A stretch of DNA of 64,000 bases from Bacteroidota bacterium (GCA_024679565.1 JAIBDD010000007.1:1-64000); one strand, 5' to 3'; shown: positions 8,553 through 18,258, numbered from the stretch's first letter. Notes: a model not told the origin generated them from the letters alone. A program made the numbers and translations.

Positions 8553-10814
8553 TTACAAAACTTTGAAAGACCTAATTATCTCAAAGCCGTTTTCGTCTGT
8601 CACAGTGAGTTTGTGCTGCCCAGCTTTTGGTTGAAAGTCCAATTGATGTACGTCTGTGGTTGTAGCGATAAACTGTTTGTCAACATACCAAAATAGTTCA
8701 GCGTCACCTCGACGATGGACGGCTTCAAAAATGATATTTCCTTTTTTTCCAGACAACAGGGTAGGAATGCGCATAACACTATTTCGTAGCGGATATAATA
8801 CGTCAAGATCTTGTGTGTTTTCCGCACATCCTGCTTTAAATTTCGGAAGAGGTACATACGCTGGATGGTTGGCTTTATAATAACTTTCTGCAGCTGTTGG
8901 AATCACAAACCAGGATTGTGTTTGTGTGTTGTTTGGTGATTCACAGTTGGCAAACACACGTTCGCCAGAGGTTTTTGAAATATGAATTTTTTGATGAAAA
9001 CTACAAGCCGACGAAACCATGCACGGTTTAGGTATATACGATTTGATGCTGGCATCGCAATGTTGGCCAAAACGCTGGCCACTTTGTTTACAGAGTTTTA
9101 CATATTTCATGTCTCTTGTAGGTTTGGTAAACCACTGGTCATTGGGTAAGTGTTGAAAGACTTGGAATAATACAGGTGCAGCTGTGCTACTGCCGGTCAT
9201 GCCAGGAACACCCTCTCCAGAAGCGTTTCCAGCCCAAACGCCTACAACATACTTTTTGGTTACGCCAATTGCCCATGCATCACGAGCTCCAAAGCTTGTT
9301 CCGGTTTTCCAGGCAATTTTTTGTTTGCCATCAAATCGTGTCCAATATTGCTCCACTTTAGGACGATTTACCGAAGACATGGCTTCCAAAACCTCATAAG
9401 CAACAGACGGAGAGAGTCCATCTATTTGTTTTGTGTTTTGGGCAGCAGTAGATAACTTGGCATAGGCATGACTCAAATCCCAAAGATTCGCTTCAGCTCC
9501 ACCCAATACCAGTGCCAGTCCATATTGATTTGCTGGCCGAAATAAAGTCGTCAGACCAAATTCCTTTAAGTTCTGCTTGAATCGTGTAACGCCATAACCA
9601 CTTAATAAGCGCACCGCAGGAATATTAAGCGATCGTGCCAGTGCTTGTGAGGCAGGCACCATCCCGTCGTAAGATTCATCATAGTTCTGTGGAGCGTAGC
9701 CATTTATTCGCGTTGGATAGTCTGCCACTAACATTTGAGGTGTGAGTTGTCCATTTTGCATGGCCTTGGCATATAGAAATGGTTTTAATATACTGCCCGT
9801 ACTTCTTGGAGCTTGTACGATGTCTACATGTCGTTTATCCGTTTCAGAGCATGGAGTGTTTCCCACATAAGCGACTGTTTTGCCTGTTTCTACATCGAGA
9901 ACAAGAACTGCCAGGTTCGCTATTCCTTTATTTACATTTCTGTCGAAATGCCTAGATACAATTGTGTTTACACCAGCTTGAATATTTCTATCTATATCGG
10001 ATTCTATGCGTTGCCCTTTCAGTCCTTGAGCGTTGAGATATGCCATATAATGTGGTGTCATTTGAGGTAATGGTTTAGGCTTTTCGGGCAATGGCTCTGC
10101 AATGGCCGTTTCATATTCCAAATCTGATATATCAAGGTTGTCGTGTAAGCGTTTTAGCAACCTGTTTCGTTTGTTTTTAAGTGCTTTGCGATTTCGAGAT
10201 AGATGGATTAAGGACGGGGCATTAGGGAGAACGGCTAACGTCGCTGATTCGGCCCAAGAAAGCCTATTGGCATCATGACCAAAATACCGCCAGCTTGCAG
10301 CCTCTAGTCCTACAACGTTTCCTCCAAATGGTGCATGACTGGCATGAAGTGCAAGAATTTCATCTTTACTGAATTTAGTTTCCAATCGAACCGCCATCAC
10401 CATTTCTTTTAGCTTGTCAGATAACTTTCGGCCAGTGCGTTTTCTGCTCATCCGAATCACTTGCATCGATAACGTACTGCCACCACTTACCAATCTTTTT
10501 GCGGTGATGTTTTGGATAAACGCACGTCCAAGGGCAAGTACACTGACTCCATGGTGTTTGTCAAATCGGTAGTCTTCAAATTCAATCAAGGCAGTTCTGA
10601 ATTTTAAGGGAATGGTATCTGATTGCGGAAACCGCCATTGACCGTCTGAGGCGATATGAGCCATGAGTAACTGACCATTTACATCCTCAACAACAGTGCT
10701 GTATGATGTGTCAAACAAAGTGTTGGGCAAACAGAATAAGAAATAGACACCAAGCGCAACCAAACCACGTTTAGTCCATTTTTTGATTTTTGGTATTCTT
10801 CGTAATGCAATCAT
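8553..10814 (-). CDS. pbpC: Penicillin-binding protein 1C
   Basis: A bifunctional peptidoglycan synthase of about 753 residues. An N-terminal membrane anchor (about 14-32) is followed by a GT51 glycosyltransferase domain with its catalytic glutamate in EFEDYRF and the GGSTLSMQ motif. The transpeptidase domain has SILK (SxxK), SLN (SxN) and KTGTS (KTG) motifs in the expected order. The tail matches the penicillin-binding C-terminal domain of the 1C class. ATG 10814 is preferred over the TTG six codons upstream, because CAAATATG at 10830-10837 (TAnnTTTG with one mismatch on the minus strand) overlaps that TTG. Many genomes pair pbpC with an alpha-2-macroglobulin gene, but none is present here. 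Confidence 0.93.
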   Translation of the reverse strand: MIALRRIPKIKKWTKRGLVALGVYFLFCLPNTLFDTSYSTVVEDVNGQLLMAHIASDGQWRFPQSDTIPLKFRTALIEFEDYRFDKHHGVSVLALGRAFIQNITAKRLVSGGSTLSMQVIRMSRKRTGRKLSDKLKEMVMAVRLETKFSKDEILALHASHAPFGGNVVGLEAASWRYFGHDANRLSWAESATLAVLPNAPSLIHLSRNRKALKNKRNRLLKRLHDNLDISDLEYETAIAEPLPEKPKPLPQMTPHYMAYLNAQGLKGQRIESDIDRNIQAGVNTIVSRHFDRNVNKGIANLAVLVLDVETGKTVAYVGNTPCSETDKRHVDIVQAPRSTGSILKPFLYAKAMQNGQLTPQMLVADYPTRINGYAPQNYDESYDGMVPASQALARSLNIPAVRLLSGYGVTRFKQNLKEFGLTTLFRPANQYGLALVLGGAEANLWDLSHAYAKLSTAAQNTKQIDGLSPSVAYEVLEAMSSVNRPKVEQYWTRFDGKQKIAWKTGTSFGARDAWAIGVTKKYVVGVWAGNASGEGVPGMTGSSTAAPVLFQVFQHLPNDQWFTKPTRDMKYVKLCKQSGQRFGQHCDASIKSYIPKPCMVSSACSFHQKIHISKTSGERVFANCESPNNTQTQSWFVIPTAAESYYKANHPAYVPLPKFKAGCAENTQDLDVLYPLRNSVMRIPTLLSGKKGNIIFEAVHRRGDAELFWYVDKQFIATTTDVHQLDFQPKAGQHKLTVTDENGFEIIRSFKVL

Positions 10815-10903
10815 ATTTACTCGTAAGTTCAAATATGTTTCAAGGCTTATTATTTGCGAAGGCTAAACTATTATCCGCACTTGGTTGCGGTTTAAGGGTG
10901 CCC

Positions 10904-10911
10904 TATTTTTG
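10904..10911 (+). promoter_or_regulatory. TAnnTTTG box, leaderless start of propeller kinase
   Basis: TATTTTTG ends five bases before the ATG at 10917. A weak -33 candidate (TTGG, 10881-10884) sits 19 nt upstream, the usual spacing. Transcription would begin at or next to the start codon. Confidence 0.7.
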
Positions 10912-10916
10912 ATTAA

Positions 10917-13892
10917 ATGTTTTGGCGCATCTTTTTCTGCTTGATAATTACTGTTTTGGGCTACTTCCAAGTATTCGGTCAGCAAAATTATTTCAAACAT
11001 TTTAGCCTTGAAGAAGGGCTACCACAGTCACAAGTTTTTGATGTTATAAACGACAGTCGTGGATTTATATGGGTTGGAACACGTGGAGGAGGAATTGCTC
11101 GATTTGACGGCAATACATTTAAAACGTACAACACCCAGCAAGGCTTAATAAACAATTTTGTAAACTGTATTTACGAAGACACCAAACAGAATATTTTGGT
11201 GGGAACCCAATCGGGTTTGAGCAGTTTTAATGGAATTGATTTTACGAATTACAAGCTGTCTGAAGAAGGAGATATTCGTGTATTTGCCCTTCACCAAGCC
11301 GACAGTATGCTTCTCATTGGTACATCCAATGGGTTGTATATACTCAACAACGATTCTGTAATTAAAGTCCCCAATCAAGATAAAGAAGATAATTTTTACG
11401 TAACCTCAATTACCAGCTATGGTGCCCACATTTATATGGGGACAAATCGGGGTTTGTACTTGCTTAATCGAGGAAGTTTAGCTCAAGTTCGGTTTATCAG
11501 CAAGGTGGATGGATTGCCCGATAATTACATTCAATGTTTGCTTAATGATAGCAATGGAGTTTGGATAGGGACGTATGGCAAAGGCATAAAATTTTATGAT
11601 GGGGATGATATAACCAACACCACTTTACCCTTACCCTATAACACCATTTGTTACGATTTGATGCGGGATGGTGATGCTCTTTGGATTGCTACCCAAAGCA
11701 ATGGAACACTGGTTGTGGACCTAAAAAACAACAAAATAGATCGTTATAACATCTCTTCTGGGTTAACAAATAACCACGTTAGGAGTATAACATCTGACGC
11801 TTGGGGAAATGTCTGGTTAGGTACTTCAGGTGGAGGGTTGAACCAATATGCGGGTCAACAGTTTATTCATCTAACCAAAAAAGATGGCTTGCCCGATAAT
11901 TACACGTATGCCATTGCGCAAGATAAAAATCGGGCTATCTGGGCTGGAACTGGAAGAAAAGGGGTAGTCAAATTTGACTCGAACACATATACTGTGTACG
12001 GGCAGGATTCTGGCTTTGCTAATACGAAGGTAAAGGCCATTGGGTCTTCTCTAGATGGTAGCATTTGGTTAGGGACAGAAGGAGATGGATTGGCAGTTCG
12101 CAACGATAGCAGCTTCGATTGGTTTACTGTAAAAGATGGACTTTGTGGCAACTACATTAAAGACGTTTTGTGTGTGCGCAAGTCGGATGTTTGGGTGGCT
12201 AGTTTGGATGGCGGTATTTCACATATAACAAGAAACAAAACAGGGTATTCAATAAAAAACTATCGATACCTCACAGCATTACCTTCCAACCGCATACATG
12301 CTTTAGCCTTGTTTAAAAACGACATTTGGTTCGGAACAGAGAGCAAGGGGGTAGGTTTCATTCGCGGCGGTAAAGCCACATTAGAAATCACGGAAAGTCA
12401 ACTCAATTTTCAGAATGTTAGAGCCATACGGACCAACTCAAATGGTATATGGATTGCTACTTCTGGAGGTTTATATAGGTATAATCCTGAAACTAAAATA
12501 CTCATTGAGCCAAGTCAGGGTGTTTTGAAGTCTAATAACCTATACCTCTTAGAATTTGATCAAATCGGGCATTTGTACCTTGGTCACGAACGTGGACTTG
12601 AGAAGCTAACCATAAACGAAACTGGTGATGTCATCGAAATTGAGTTCTTTGGCTCTGCCGATGGTTTTAGCGGAATAGAAACTTGTCAAAACGCTGGGTT
12701 TTGCGATGTTGATGGTAATATGTGGTTTGGTACAATTAAAGGGTTAACAAAGTATAATCCCAACAATGTTCAAACCAGCAACACTAAACCTCGAATTTGG
12801 CTAGATAATGTCGATTTGTTTTATGAAAAACTAGAGCCCAATACATTCAATTTCCAACCCGTTTCATGGAATAACTTAACAACGACCCCAAATTTCCCTC
12901 ACAATCAAAATCACCTCACTTTTGCCTTCTCCGGAATTGATCTGAACAATCCAACCAAATTAAAGTACCAATGGAAACTGGAGGGATTTGATCAAGAATG
13001 GCGGAAACCAACGGAGAAAAAAGACGCGGTTTACTCGAATTTGCCATCAGGTGAATATACGTTGTTGTACAAGGCAATTTCGTCGGATGGTATCGATAGT
13101 GAAACAAAATCGTGGCCATTTGACGTAATGTTGCCATTCTGGAAGACTTGGTGGTTTACCCTTTTGATTTGGTTGATTCCAGCATTAATCCTAGGCTTAC
13201 TTGTTGTCATTTATGTACGACGAATAAAATCCCGAGGGAAACGGGATCGTGAAAAACTGCAGGTAGAAAAGGAACTAATTGAATTAGAACAGAAAGCTTT
13301 ACGGCTGCAAATGAACCCGCATTTCTTGTTTAATGCGCTTAACTCGATACAATCTTTGGTCGCTTTAGAACGGCACCAAGAAGCCAGAAAATATCTTCAA
13401 AAGTTCGCCAAATTGATGCGACTTACGCTTCAAAACTCACGTATAGATGCCATACCCTTGTCGGATGAAATTACGACACTTCGCAATTATATAGAATTGG
13501 AGCAATTCAGCATGAAAGCTCCTTTTACCTACGAGATTTCTCTTGGACCGTCGGTTAATCCAGACAACACGTACATCCCACCAATGATGCTTCAGCCCTT
13601 TGTTGAAAATGCGATCAAACATGGATTGCCAGAAAAAGGTGAACACGGCAAGTTGCTGATTAACTTTCAGATGGACCAACACAAATTGATTTGTACCATA
13701 ACCGACAACGGAATTGGCAGACCTGCTGCAATAGAAAAAGCGAAAGGGAAAAGCAAAAGTCACGAGTCGGCAGCAATACAAGTCATTTCCGACAGGATCA
13801 AAATGCTCAATAAAACCCACGAAGGCAACCGCCTTGAAATTTATGATTTGGAGGAAGGAACGTCAGTAGAGTTATCGCTCGAAATTGTGTGA
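10917..13892 (+). CDS. Two-component propeller sensor histidine kinase (LytS type), orphan
   Basis: A 991-residue membrane sensor. A signal peptide (about 1-21) leads into repeated Reg_prop propeller blades, each with a W-x-G-T-x-G-G-G pattern (GFIWVGTRGGGIARFDG, NVWLGTSGGGLNQYAG, SIWLGTEGDGLAVRN). A Y_Y_Y immunoglobulin-like domain follows (about 660-735), then one membrane segment near 743-767 and a coiled linker. The His_kinase module carries its phospho-accepting histidine in NPHFLFN (near 800) and a HATPase with NAIKHG and DNGIG. The periplasmic part is thought to sense ligands in related proteins, but the signal here is unknown. No response regulator lies next to it. The LytTR regulator beside the second kinase, at 40784, is a possible partner. 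Its TGA touches the stop codon of the convergent gene. Confidence 0.93.
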   Translation: MFWRIFFCLIITVLGYFQVFGQQNYFKHFSLEEGLPQSQVFDVINDSRGFIWVGTRGGGIARFDGNTFKTYNTQQGLINNFVNCIYEDTKQNILVGTQSGLSSFNGIDFTNYKLSEEGDIRVFALHQADSMLLIGTSNGLYILNNDSVIKVPNQDKEDNFYVTSITSYGAHIYMGTNRGLYLLNRGSLAQVRFISKVDGLPDNYIQCLLNDSNGVWIGTYGKGIKFYDGDDITNTTLPLPYNTICYDLMRDGDALWIATQSNGTLVVDLKNNKIDRYNISSGLTNNHVRSITSDAWGNVWLGTSGGGLNQYAGQQFIHLTKKDGLPDNYTYAIAQDKNRAIWAGTGRKGVVKFDSNTYTVYGQDSGFANTKVKAIGSSLDGSIWLGTEGDGLAVRNDSSFDWFTVKDGLCGNYIKDVLCVRKSDVWVASLDGGISHITRNKTGYSIKNYRYLTALPSNRIHALALFKNDIWFGTESKGVGFIRGGKATLEITESQLNFQNVRAIRTNSNGIWIATSGGLYRYNPETKILIEPSQGVLKSNNLYLLEFDQIGHLYLGHERGLEKLTINETGDVIEIEFFGSADGFSGIETCQNAGFCDVDGNMWFGTIKGLTKYNPNNVQTSNTKPRIWLDNVDLFYEKLEPNTFNFQPVSWNNLTTTPNFPHNQNHLTFAFSGIDLNNPTKLKYQWKLEGFDQEWRKPTEKKDAVYSNLPSGEYTLLYKAISSDGIDSETKSWPFDVMLPFWKTWWFTLLIWLIPALILGLLVVIYVRRIKSRGKRDREKLQVEKELIELEQKALRLQMNPHFLFNALNSIQSLVALERHQEARKYLQKFAKLMRLTLQNSRIDAIPLSDEITTLRNYIELEQFSMKAPFTYEISLGPSVNPDNTYIPPMMLQPFVENAIKHGLPEKGEHGKLLINFQMDQHKLICTITDNGIGRPAAIEKAKGKSKSHESAAIQVISDRIKMLNKTHEGNRLEIYDLEEGTSVELSLEIV

Positions 13893-14597
13893 TTAGTCTC
13901 TACTTAAAAAGATTCTGATGATATACCAAAGCAAAAGCATAAAGGATGCAAATAATCCCAATGAAGCCAGTATGTATTGATCTTTGGAATACACATGGAT
14001 CATATTAGACGTTTGGTAAAGAATCGAACCACCGGCTAGCAACACCATAGCACCACTAAACCAAAGACCAAGGTTAAATCCAAATATGATTCCGGCAACG
14101 ATTAAACACATGGCTATTATTCCTCCAATAACAATGATGCTTCTCATAAAGGAAAAATCTTTTTTGGTAATAAAAACAACCGCAGTCAATCCAGCAAACA
14201 AGCCAATGGTAACCAAAAACGCTTGACCAAGTACATTCGGACCGAGTTGTGCAAGTGCGACATACATTAAGGGTACAAAAATGAAAGCTTGTGCTGCTAT
14301 ATAAATGAGAAAGCCAGTGTATTGCTTCATCTTATTTTGCGTTCTGGCAACGATTTTCTCTGCTTGCGTGGTAACCAACATGAACAATCCTAGCACAATT
14401 AACCAAGTATAGCCCGACAACATACTGAGGCCTAATTGCACAATTGCTGGGGTAGACAAGAAAATATATTCCAGGACTAAAAACACCAAGAAAGCTCCTG
14501 CTACATGCCCATAAGTTCGTCGGAAGAACTCGGTTCTTTCATGTAATTCTTCACCGGCAACAACCGGGTAGTCAAGTATTTCGTTAGAATCGATCAT
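13893..14597 (-). CDS. Bax inhibitor-1 / YccA family membrane protein
   Basis: A hydrophobic protein of 234 residues with about seven membrane segments and the family ending (SNMIHVYSKDQYILASLGLFASFMLL, read in parts). BI-1/YccA proteins are proposed pH-sensitive calcium leak channels, and bacterial YccA also modulates FtsH. That link is only general family knowledge. The frame is open to 14630, but ATG 14597 is chosen because a perfect TAnnTTTG box on the minus strand (14612-14619) lies 14 nt upstream of it and inside the longer frame. The stop codon abuts that of the propeller kinase with no space. Confidence 0.9.
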   Translation of the reverse strand: MIDSNEILDYPVVAGEELHERTEFFRRTYGHVAGAFLVFLVLEYIFLSTPAIVQLGLSMLSGYTWLIVLGLFMLVTTQAEKIVARTQNKMKQYTGFLIYIAAQAFIFVPLMYVALAQLGPNVLGQAFLVTIGLFAGLTAVVFITKKDFSFMRSIIVIGGIIAMCLIVAGIIFGFNLGLWFSGAMVLLAGGSILYQTSNMIHVYSKDQYILASLGLFASFMLLLWYIIRIFLSRD

Positions 14598-14611
14598 TTG
14601 ATATTTTTTTT

Positions 14612-14619
14612 CAAAGGTA
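14612..14619 (-). promoter_or_regulatory. TAnnTTTG box of the Bax-inhibitor-like gene
   Basis: The minus strand reads TACCTTTG, 14 nt before ATG 14597. It rules out the more upstream in-frame start at 14630. Confidence 0.65.
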
Positions 14620-14689
14620 ACCTGACCCACATCTTGAACAACGCCTTTTTATAGTAATATTCAGTAACTTGCCTGCTAAAAGATATACT

Positions 14690-15553
14690 GTGAAGATTAA
14701 GATTGGAGGCGTCCCAGAACATTTTAACTACCCGTGGAAACTAGCGATCGAGAATGGGAGTTTCTCGAATATCGGCCTTGATGTCGAATGGTCTGATTGT
14801 GGTGGTGGGACCGGCGAAATGAACAAAAAACTTAGAAGTGGTGAGTTGGATATCGCCGTGGTTTTAACCGAAGGCATTATCACCGACATCATAAATGGCA
14901 ATCCTTCGATGATCGTCCAGAAGTATATTAAATCGCCGTTAATTTGGGGAATACATACAGGGGCCAATTCGAAAGTAAACTCAGAAACCAGCTTCGCCGA
15001 TATCAAGTTTGCCATAAGCCGTCCAGGCAGTGGTTCACAACTTATGGCGAGCGTAGAGGCGAAAAACCGCGGTATAAACTTACAACCCAATCAGTTTGTA
15101 GAAGTTGGCCATATCGATGGTGCGGTAGAAGCACTAAACTCAGGCAAAGCCGATGTTTTGCTTTGGGAAAAATTTACCACAAAGCCGCTGGTAGATGCCA
15201 GACAATTGAAACACATAGGAGATACAGTAACACCTTGGCCATGTTTTATGATTGCAGCGCGACAAGAGCTATTGGTTAAGCATCCTAACATGGTTTGGAA
15301 TCTATTATGGATTATTAGAAAAGTGAGTCGGCATTTTATGAATGAAGAAAATGCTGCACAAACGATTGCAGACAATTATGGACTTAGCCTGCATGATGCG
15401 ACCATGTGGTTCAATAAAACAGAATGGGAGCAAGACATTTTCCTATCCAAAAAGATGTTAAACAATGTGGTAAATACCCTAATTGAGACTGGAATCGTTG
15501 CCAATAAGGTGAGTTCAGAAGATCTGTGTTGGAACCGAACAATGGTCTATTAG
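14690..15553 (+). CDS. Cytoplasmic ABC solute-binding-like protein (NMT1/THI5 fold)
   Basis: About 287 residues with the type 2 periplasmic-binding fold of nitrate/sulfonate/thiamine-precursor binders: IGGVPEHFNYPWKLAIENG at the start, LDVEWSDCGGGTGEMNKKL, DIAVVLTEG, FAISRPGSGSQLMA and EALNSGKADVLLWEKF. Unlike true transport receptors it has no signal peptide, and no permease or ATPase gene is adjacent. It may be a cytosolic sensor or a THI5-like enzyme, which is unproven. The frame can start at TTG 14669, but GTG 14690 (VKIKIGGV) gives the natural start of the fold. Neighbours lie on both sides with no obvious functional link. Confidence 0.82.
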   Translation: MKIKIGGVPEHFNYPWKLAIENGSFSNIGLDVEWSDCGGGTGEMNKKLRSGELDIAVVLTEGIITDIINGNPSMIVQKYIKSPLIWGIHTGANSKVNSETSFADIKFAISRPGSGSQLMASVEAKNRGINLQPNQFVEVGHIDGAVEALNSGKADVLLWEKFTTKPLVDARQLKHIGDTVTPWPCFMIAARQELLVKHPNMVWNLLWIIRKVSRHFMNEENAAQTIADNYGLSLHDATMWFNKTEWEQDIFLSKKMLNNVVNTLIETGIVANKVSSEDLCWNRTMVY

Positions 15554-15607
15554 TCAGAGTGGAAATGAGATAGATTTACCAATTAACCCTAACGGATATA
15601 AACAACC

Positions 15608-16543
15608 ATGAAAGCACTAAAATTATTAATACTGGCAACAGGCATGTTGATGTTCGTTGCATGCGATTATGGGAACGAATCTAACGTTGACGACTACTCC
15701 GTGGATTCTGATGTTGAATTTGAATCAGAGGCTGATCAGGCTTCAGATTACAAGGCTGAAGAAGCGCAAGGCACTTATCGAAATAAGGGAAGTGGAGAAA
15801 CGTTAAAAATTGGACTTGCACGTTTTGTAGACAATGACGTTGATGGAGCGAATAAACCAGCCATGCGCACGAATGACAAAATTATCAAAAAGGGCAGCGT
15901 TGGTGTTAAGGTAAAAGACTACGAGAAGCAACAACATTTCTTTGAAGACCTGATTAGGAAGTATGATGGATACAAATCAAATGAAAATGAACGCCGGGAG
16001 ATATCACGCGTTTCTAATACGATTGAAATAAGATTGCCAAACCAGAATTTCGAGCAGTTTATTGATGCAATATCGAACAGTGATGGCGTTATGCACGTCG
16101 ATTACAAAAGAACCAGCGCCGTAGATGTTGGCGAGGAGTATTTTGATTTAATGACGAGAATTAAAACCAAGAAGGAAGTCGAAAAGCGCTACATAGAAAT
16201 TTTGCGTAAAGCGAATAAAATTACAGACATACTTGCCGTAGAGGACCAGATTCGAGTGATTCGAGAAGAAATAGAATCAAAAGAAGGGAGGCTACGATTT
16301 TTGAAAGACAGGATTTCCTTGAGTACCATTAGTCTTTATGTGTATCAAGAACTAGAATATGATGCCCCGTTGGTAGACAAGCCTACTTTTATGGGCAAGG
16401 TGGCTAAAGCTGCGCATACAGGTTGGAATATGATTTTAAGTTTTCTACTGTTTCTGGTTTATATCTGGCCAATCGTTTTACTATTTATCGTAACGATAGT
16501 GGCTTACAAAAAGCGATGGTTGTTGTTTAAAAACCGAAGATAA
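15608..16543 (+). CDS. DUF4349 lipoprotein
   Basis: A 311-residue envelope protein. The lipobox MFVAC puts the lipidated cysteine at 19. An acidic linker follows, then the DUF4349 core (KIIKKGSVGVKVKDYEK ... YKSNENERREISRVSNTIEIRLP ... DVGEEYFDLMTRIKTKK) with a long coiled-coil stretch near 190-240. A membrane segment (about 275-298) and a basic tail end the protein, the usual arrangement for this family. Having both a lipid anchor and a C-terminal membrane helix suggests it is held at the inner membrane. Function is unknown. ATG 15608 begins the signal peptide directly. Confidence 0.88.
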   Translation: MKALKLLILATGMLMFVACDYGNESNVDDYSVDSDVEFESEADQASDYKAEEAQGTYRNKGSGETLKIGLARFVDNDVDGANKPAMRTNDKIIKKGSVGVKVKDYEKQQHFFEDLIRKYDGYKSNENERREISRVSNTIEIRLPNQNFEQFIDAISNSDGVMHVDYKRTSAVDVGEEYFDLMTRIKTKKEVEKRYIEILRKANKITDILAVEDQIRVIREEIESKEGRLRFLKDRISLSTISLYVYQELEYDAPLVDKPTFMGKVAKAAHTGWNMILSFLLFLVYIWPIVLLFIVTIVAYKKRWLLFKNRR

Positions 16544-16614
16544 CCGTTAGAAGAAGTATATCCCTGGGGGCATAAACACTATTTTCTTCTCCGTTTAATT
16601 TAAGACTGAAGGCC

Positions 16615-16622
16615 TATTTTTG
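16615..16622 (+). promoter_or_regulatory. TAnnTTTG box of the HerA-like ATPase
   Basis: TATTTTTG, 18 nt before ATG 16641. A clear -33 TTTG is not visible. Confidence 0.55.
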
Positions 16623-16640
16623 CATCTTGATTAGGAGTTT

Positions 16641-18161
16641 ATGAGCAATTACGAAGCGTTTCGAGCTGAAATAGAAAAGGGTTATACATTTAAAGGTGAC
16701 AGTGTATTGTTGGGTACCAGCATGTTAGATGGTGGTGCTATCCAGAACTTACCAGTGAAGGCGCCTTTAAAAACCTTTAACCGACATGGGTTAATTGCTG
16801 GTGCTACAGGTACAGGTAAAACCAAAACACTACAAAACTTAGCGGAACGATTATCGGAAAAGGGCGTACCCGTTTTACTCATGGATATCAAGGGGGATTT
16901 GAGTGGATTGACACAAAAGGGTAACGGACATCCGAAGATTGATGAACGTCATGAAATGATTGGCCATCCTTGGGTGCCACGGGCATATCCTACTGAATTG
17001 TTAACGATAAGCGATCAGGAAGGTGTTCGAATGCGTGCAACAATTAGTGAGTTTGGTCCGGTATTGTTATCTAAGATTTTAGGACTAAACGATACACAAG
17101 GCGGTGTGGTGAGTATTTGTTTTAAGTATTGCGACGACAATGCTTTACCGCTGTTAGATATCAAAGATTTCAGAAAAGTACTTCAATACATTGGTGATGA
17201 AGGCAAAAAAGAAATTGAGAAGGACTATGGTTATGTAAGCTCTAGTTCAATTGGCGCAATCATGCGTAAACTTCTAGAAGTTGAAGAGCAATGTGCAGAA
17301 ATGTTTTTTGGTGAACGCAGTTTTGACGTCGATGATTTGATGCGTGTTGATCAAAACGGTATGGGTTTTATCAACGTACTGCGTTTAGACGATATTCAGT
17401 CGAAGCCAAAGTTGTTTTCAACCTTCATGCTTTGTTTACTTGCTGAAATTTATGAAAAGTTACCTGAGCAAGGAGACAAGGACACGCCTGAATTGGTCAT
17501 GTTTATTGACGAAGCCCACTTGATTTTTGACGAGGCAAGCAAGGCATTACTAGATCAGATTGAAACCATCGTAAAATTGATTCGATCTAAGGGAGTCGGC
17601 TTATTTTTTGTAACACAAAATCCTACCGATGTGCCCGATGAAGTGTTAAGCCAGTTGGGGATGAAAATCCAACATGCATTGCGTGCATTTACAGCTAAAG
17701 ATAGAAAAGCGATTAAACTGACGGCCGAAAACTATCCCATAACTGATTTTTATAAGACCGATGAGGTTTTAACTCAATTGGGTATTGGGGAAGCGATAAT
17801 TACCGTGTTGAACGAAAAAGGAATTCCAACCCCGTTGGTTCATACGCTACTGACCGCTCCTTCTTCACGCATGGATGTGATTACAGAGGACGAAAAAGAA
17901 GACGTATTGGCGAAATCCAAATTGATGAAGCGCTATAGTGAAGACATTGATCGAGAGTCTGCTTACGAATTATTGAGCAAGAAGCTTGAACGCATGGAAG
18001 AAAAGGAAGAAGAGGAAGAGGAACAGCGTGAAGCAGGAAAGCGCAAATCAAAATCAAGACGCAGACCGGAAAAATCCACGTTCGAAAAAATCGCAAGTCA
18101 TTCTTTGACTAAAACCATCATGCGCGAGTTTACTCGTGGGTTGTTGGGAATTTTGAAGTGA
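16641..18161 (+). CDS. HerA/YjgR-like ATPase (DUF853)
   Basis: A 506-residue protein of the FtsK-HerA P-loop superfamily. Walker A is GATGTGKTKT (near 53-62). Walker B is LVMFIDEAHLIFDEA (near 285-299). FFVTQNPTDVPDEVLSQLGMKIQHALRAF is the hallmark of YjgR/DUF853. The tail is highly charged (KKLERMEEKEEEEEEQ) and probably coiled-coil. Relatives couple ATP hydrolysis to DNA or protein translocation, but the role of DUF853 proteins has not been established. It appears monocistronic. No NurA nuclease gene adjoins, which argues against the archaeal-type HerA-NurA resection pair. Confidence 0.9.
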   Translation: MSNYEAFRAEIEKGYTFKGDSVLLGTSMLDGGAIQNLPVKAPLKTFNRHGLIAGATGTGKTKTLQNLAERLSEKGVPVLLMDIKGDLSGLTQKGNGHPKIDERHEMIGHPWVPRAYPTELLTISDQEGVRMRATISEFGPVLLSKILGLNDTQGGVVSICFKYCDDNALPLLDIKDFRKVLQYIGDEGKKEIEKDYGYVSSSSIGAIMRKLLEVEEQCAEMFFGERSFDVDDLMRVDQNGMGFINVLRLDDIQSKPKLFSTFMLCLLAEIYEKLPEQGDKDTPELVMFIDEAHLIFDEASKALLDQIETIVKLIRSKGVGLFFVTQNPTDVPDEVLSQLGMKIQHALRAFTAKDRKAIKLTAENYPITDFYKTDEVLTQLGIGEAIITVLNEKGIPTPLVHTLLTAPSSRMDVITEDEKEDVLAKSKLMKRYSEDIDRESAYELLSKKLERMEEKEEEEEEQREAGKRKSKSRRRPEKSTFEKIASHSLTKTIMREFTRGLLGILK

Positions 18162-18173
18162 TACTGGTTAATG

Positions 18174-18235
18174 GGTGAATGTCTGAATGATTGAGGGATT
18201 GAAGGGTTGAATGTCTGAAGGATTGAATGATTGAA
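18174..18235. repeat. Two 31-bp imperfect tandem repeats
   Basis: Two copies of a roughly 31-bp unit (ggtgaatgtctgaatgattg.. and ggttgaatgtctgaaggatt..) fill the gap between two convergent genes. Each copy is itself built from an 8-9 bp gattgaatg-like unit. There is no clear stem-loop and no open frame. It looks like a decayed simple-sequence intergenic repeat. Confidence 0.75.
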
Positions 18236-18258
18236 GTCCAGCCATTAAACATTAAAAA

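Noticed and set aside
18174-18235. Possible mini-CRISPR
   Set aside because: Units are contiguous and imperfect without unique spacers, and no cas gene is near.
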